Shown: positions 5,417-6,770 of the stretch, piece after piece | How the letters are laid out: each line of letters starts with the position of its first letter | How positions within the stretch are numbered: the stretch's first letter is position 1 | Program-made: the position numbers and the translations under genes | The notes under the pieces: generated by a model | What the model saw: only the letters and a program-made list of their open reading frames with translations | What the model was told of the DNA's origin: nothing | The model's database searches: none | NCBI GenBank assembly: GCA_964557845.1 | Contig: CAZLBV010000067.1 | Coordinates: forward strand, 1 to 6,770 | Length of the DNA stretch: 6,770 nucleotides | Source of the DNA: CAZLBV01 sp964557845 | GTDB lineage: Bacteria > Acidobacteriota > Aminicenantia > Aminicenantales > Aminicenantaceae | Direction: 5' to 3'

Positions 5417-6301
5417 TTAGTTTTGTTCGATGGCCAGCTCAAGCATATTCGTAATCGACGAATAACTCTCTTCCAGCCGGCTGCGAAAAGGCTCCAAAGA
5501 ATCAGCGATAGATTCCGGCACTCCATCCTCCCAAGGCAGTCGGTACCGGTCTTCATCAAGAGCGGCGATCTCTGCTTCCAGAGCGGAACGCCAGGTTTCA
5601 TCGATCTCCTCAGGAGGGGCTTCCATCATTTTGATGTATTGATTTTTCATCATGGGCAGGATCATTCGGTGCATTCTGCGGAGTATCTGGTCACGGCGGA
5701 TCTCACGGCTCTCTTCATCGTCCCAGTCGCGAAACCTAGGCCGTTCATTGTCTTCTCCTATCTGGAAATCCGGGCCATCCGTCAAGGGTTTCCCCAACCA
5801 ACTATAGAAGGTGATCACATAGATATAAAAATATTCACCCGGTCCCATTTCTTCTTCCAATAATGCCAGATTGCGGTTCGCATAATACTCAGAGATCTGG
5901 GGGATCAAATTCAAGCCGGTTTTAATTTTATTGATAGTAGAGCTCTGCTCTTCTTCAGGAATTTCTTTACCACCCCATTCTCCATCAGACAAGACGTAGA
6001 TCGAATCAGAGATCTGCTCGAGGGTAGGGATCAATCTTTCCCTGACTCTCAGGAAAGCTTCGATCCGATCCGGCATTATGGTTCCATCCGGATTAGGAGT
6101 GTATTCGGTGATCTTCCCATAACGATCGGTTAAAGTCTTCATAACAGCATTCGATTCTTCAAATCCTTTGACCAGATCTCTTACATAAAAGACACTTGTG
6201 ACGACCAGAACGACTGCGATCAGGATCATGACTCCGCAGCCCACACCACAGCCGATCAGCCATTTCTTTGTATTCGATGATCCGGATTTACTGGCTTCCA
6301 T
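5417..6301 (-). CDS. Single-pass membrane protein of unknown function
   Basis: This 294-residue protein has a short polar N-terminus with KK at 12-13, then one hydrophobic helix (about 14-40) that opens with a Gly/Cys-rich WLIGCGVGCG. The basic residues before the helix predict N-in topology, leaving some 250 residues outside the membrane. That soluble part is acidic and mostly helical. It has a distinctive block YTPNPDGTIMPDRIEAFLRVRERL (67-90) near its start, a highly charged stretch ERPRFRDWDDEESREIRRDQ (186-205), and a Glu-rich C-terminal third (EAPPEEIDE at 227-235). No catalytic motif is apparent. I have the impression of similar architecture in uncharacterised envelope proteins but cannot name a family. 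The strong GGGAGG ribosome binding site seven bases before the ATG fixes the start. It lies 31 bp after the ABC ATPase gene on the same strand, so it is probably co-transcribed and may be an accessory subunit of that transporter. Confidence 0.85.
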   Translation of the reverse strand: MEASKSGSSNTKKWLIGCGVGCGVMILIAVVLVVTSVFYVRDLVKGFEESNAVMKTLTDRYGKITEYTPNPDGTIMPDRIEAFLRVRERLIPTLEQISDSIYVLSDGEWGGKEIPEEEQSSTINKIKTGLNLIPQISEYYANRNLALLEEEMGPGEYFYIYVITFYSWLGKPLTDGPDFQIGEDNERPRFRDWDDEESREIRRDQILRRMHRMILPMMKNQYIKMMEAPPEEIDETWRSALEAEIAALDEDRYRLPWEDGVPESIADSLEPFRSRLEESYSSITNMLELAIEQN

Positions 6302-6332
6302 TTCTATCCTCCCTTATTAAGCACGAAATTTT

Positions 6333-6770
6333 TTACCGAGACATCTCCAGTTCTACCTGTTTTCCGGTTTGTTCGTGCATGTATTCTATATAAAGATTAT
6401 TTAGATCCTCTCCAGCCAATTCCTCTTTGGTCTTCATCATCACTAATTTTCCCTTCATCATGAATCCAACTCTATCGGCAATGAATTTAGCACGAAAAAT
6501 ATCATGAGTGGACATAAAGATAGACTTTCCTTTATCACGGAGTTCGAGCAGAAGATCCAAAAACTCCTGACCTGATTTTGGGTCCAATCCTGATGTCGGC
6601 TCATCTAAAATGATATTGGGGGCATCTTTGACAATCGCAATAGCAATCCCGAGTTTCTGGCGCATCCCCTTGGAAAACTTCTTCATTCGCATAGTGAAAG
6701 CTTCTTCCTGAAGCCCTACTCGCCTAAAAATCACTGCATAATCGCTTTTTGTGAGATCCCGTTTCCCGGC
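6333..6770 (-). CDS. ABC transporter ATP-binding protein, C-terminal 145 residues (5' end outside window)
   Basis: The frame is open to the right edge of the window, so the gene is cut there; an in-frame GTG at 6734 is not the real start because ABC sequence continues upstream of it. In visible-fragment numbering, the signature motif is FSKGM (32-36, a common variant of LSGGQ), Walker B is IIILDE-like with NIILDEP (D56, E57), the D-loop is SGLD (60-63) and the switch histidine is H89 in STHD. Walker A and the Q-loop must lie outside. The FSKGMRQKLGIA form and the short tail point to the CcmA/NatA-type ATPases that pair with ABC-2-type permeases, which drive export of drugs, polysaccharides, sodium or small molecules; the cargo cannot be told. 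No permease is present downstream, so it must lie upstream beyond the window if the unit is complete. The gene following it encodes a single-pass membrane protein. Confidence 0.93.
   Translation of the reverse strand, partial: AGKRDLTKSDYAVIFRRVGLQEEAFTMRMKKFSKGMRQKLGIAIAIVKDAPNIILDEPTSGLDPKSGQEFLDLLLELRDKGKSIFMSTHDIFRAKFIADRVGFMMKGKLVMMKTKEELAGEDLNNLYIEYMHEQTGKQVELEMSR

Noticed and set aside
5423..5863. 146-codon plus-strand frame opposite the single-pass protein gene
   Set aside because: Antisense shadow of a well-supported gene with a strong ribosome binding site and membrane helix.
6732..6734. GTG at 6734 as the true start of the ABC ATPase
   Set aside because: It would remove Walker A and the Q-loop, and the frame stays open with plausible residues to the right edge.

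Overview
The window looks like chromosomal DNA from a Gram-negative, non-proteobacterial organism. Three things suggest this: a lipoprotein signal peptide with a Ser at +2, a Sec-exported M1 peptidase, and small membrane-anchored proteins of a type I associate with poorly cultured lineages (FCB-group or Aminicenantota/Acidobacteriota-like). Base composition is AT-leaning. Genes carry clear AGGAG/GGAGG-type ribosome binding sites. I cannot name the species, and the lineage is an inference from protein style only.

Layout from left to right: (1) 3-779 (+), the C-terminal part of an unrecognised soluble protein that enters from outside the window. (2) 849-1847 (-), a PHP-domain metallohydrolase with a lipoprotein signal, convergent with gene 1. 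(3) 1848-2012, a divergent promoter region with a plausible sigma70-type promoter on each strand, a perfect 6-2-6 palindrome inside the minus-strand promoter, and a symmetric A8T7 tract just before the plus-strand ribosome binding site. (4) 2013-3944 (+), a secreted M1-family zinc metallopeptidase with a full catalytic set, followed 13 bp later by (5) 3958-4863 (+), a six-helix integral membrane protein; the two should form one transcription unit. (6) 4864-5416, an unusually long convergent intergenic stretch with no credible gene but much secondary structure and degenerate repeats. (7) 5417-6301 (-), a single-pass membrane protein of unknown function, preceded by (8) 6333-6770 (-), the C-terminal half of an ABC transporter ATPase that runs off the right edge. 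Genes 8 and 7 should be co-transcribed leftwards.

The protein genes suggest ordinary cell-envelope functions: exported peptide hydrolysis, a surface metallohydrolase and an ABC export unit. The most unusual part is the gene-free block at 4864-5416. It holds a 46-nt nested hairpin, a roughly 100-nt nested hairpin, three degenerate copies of a CCTGGAT-led motif, and a 15-bp inverted repeat (14/15) with arms 88 bp apart. I read this as a dispersed, non-coding repeat element or a cluster of them, or less likely a free-standing structured RNA. Copy-number and covariation searches would decide. I see no CRISPR array, tRNA, rRNA, transposase, phage gene or toxin-antitoxin pair.
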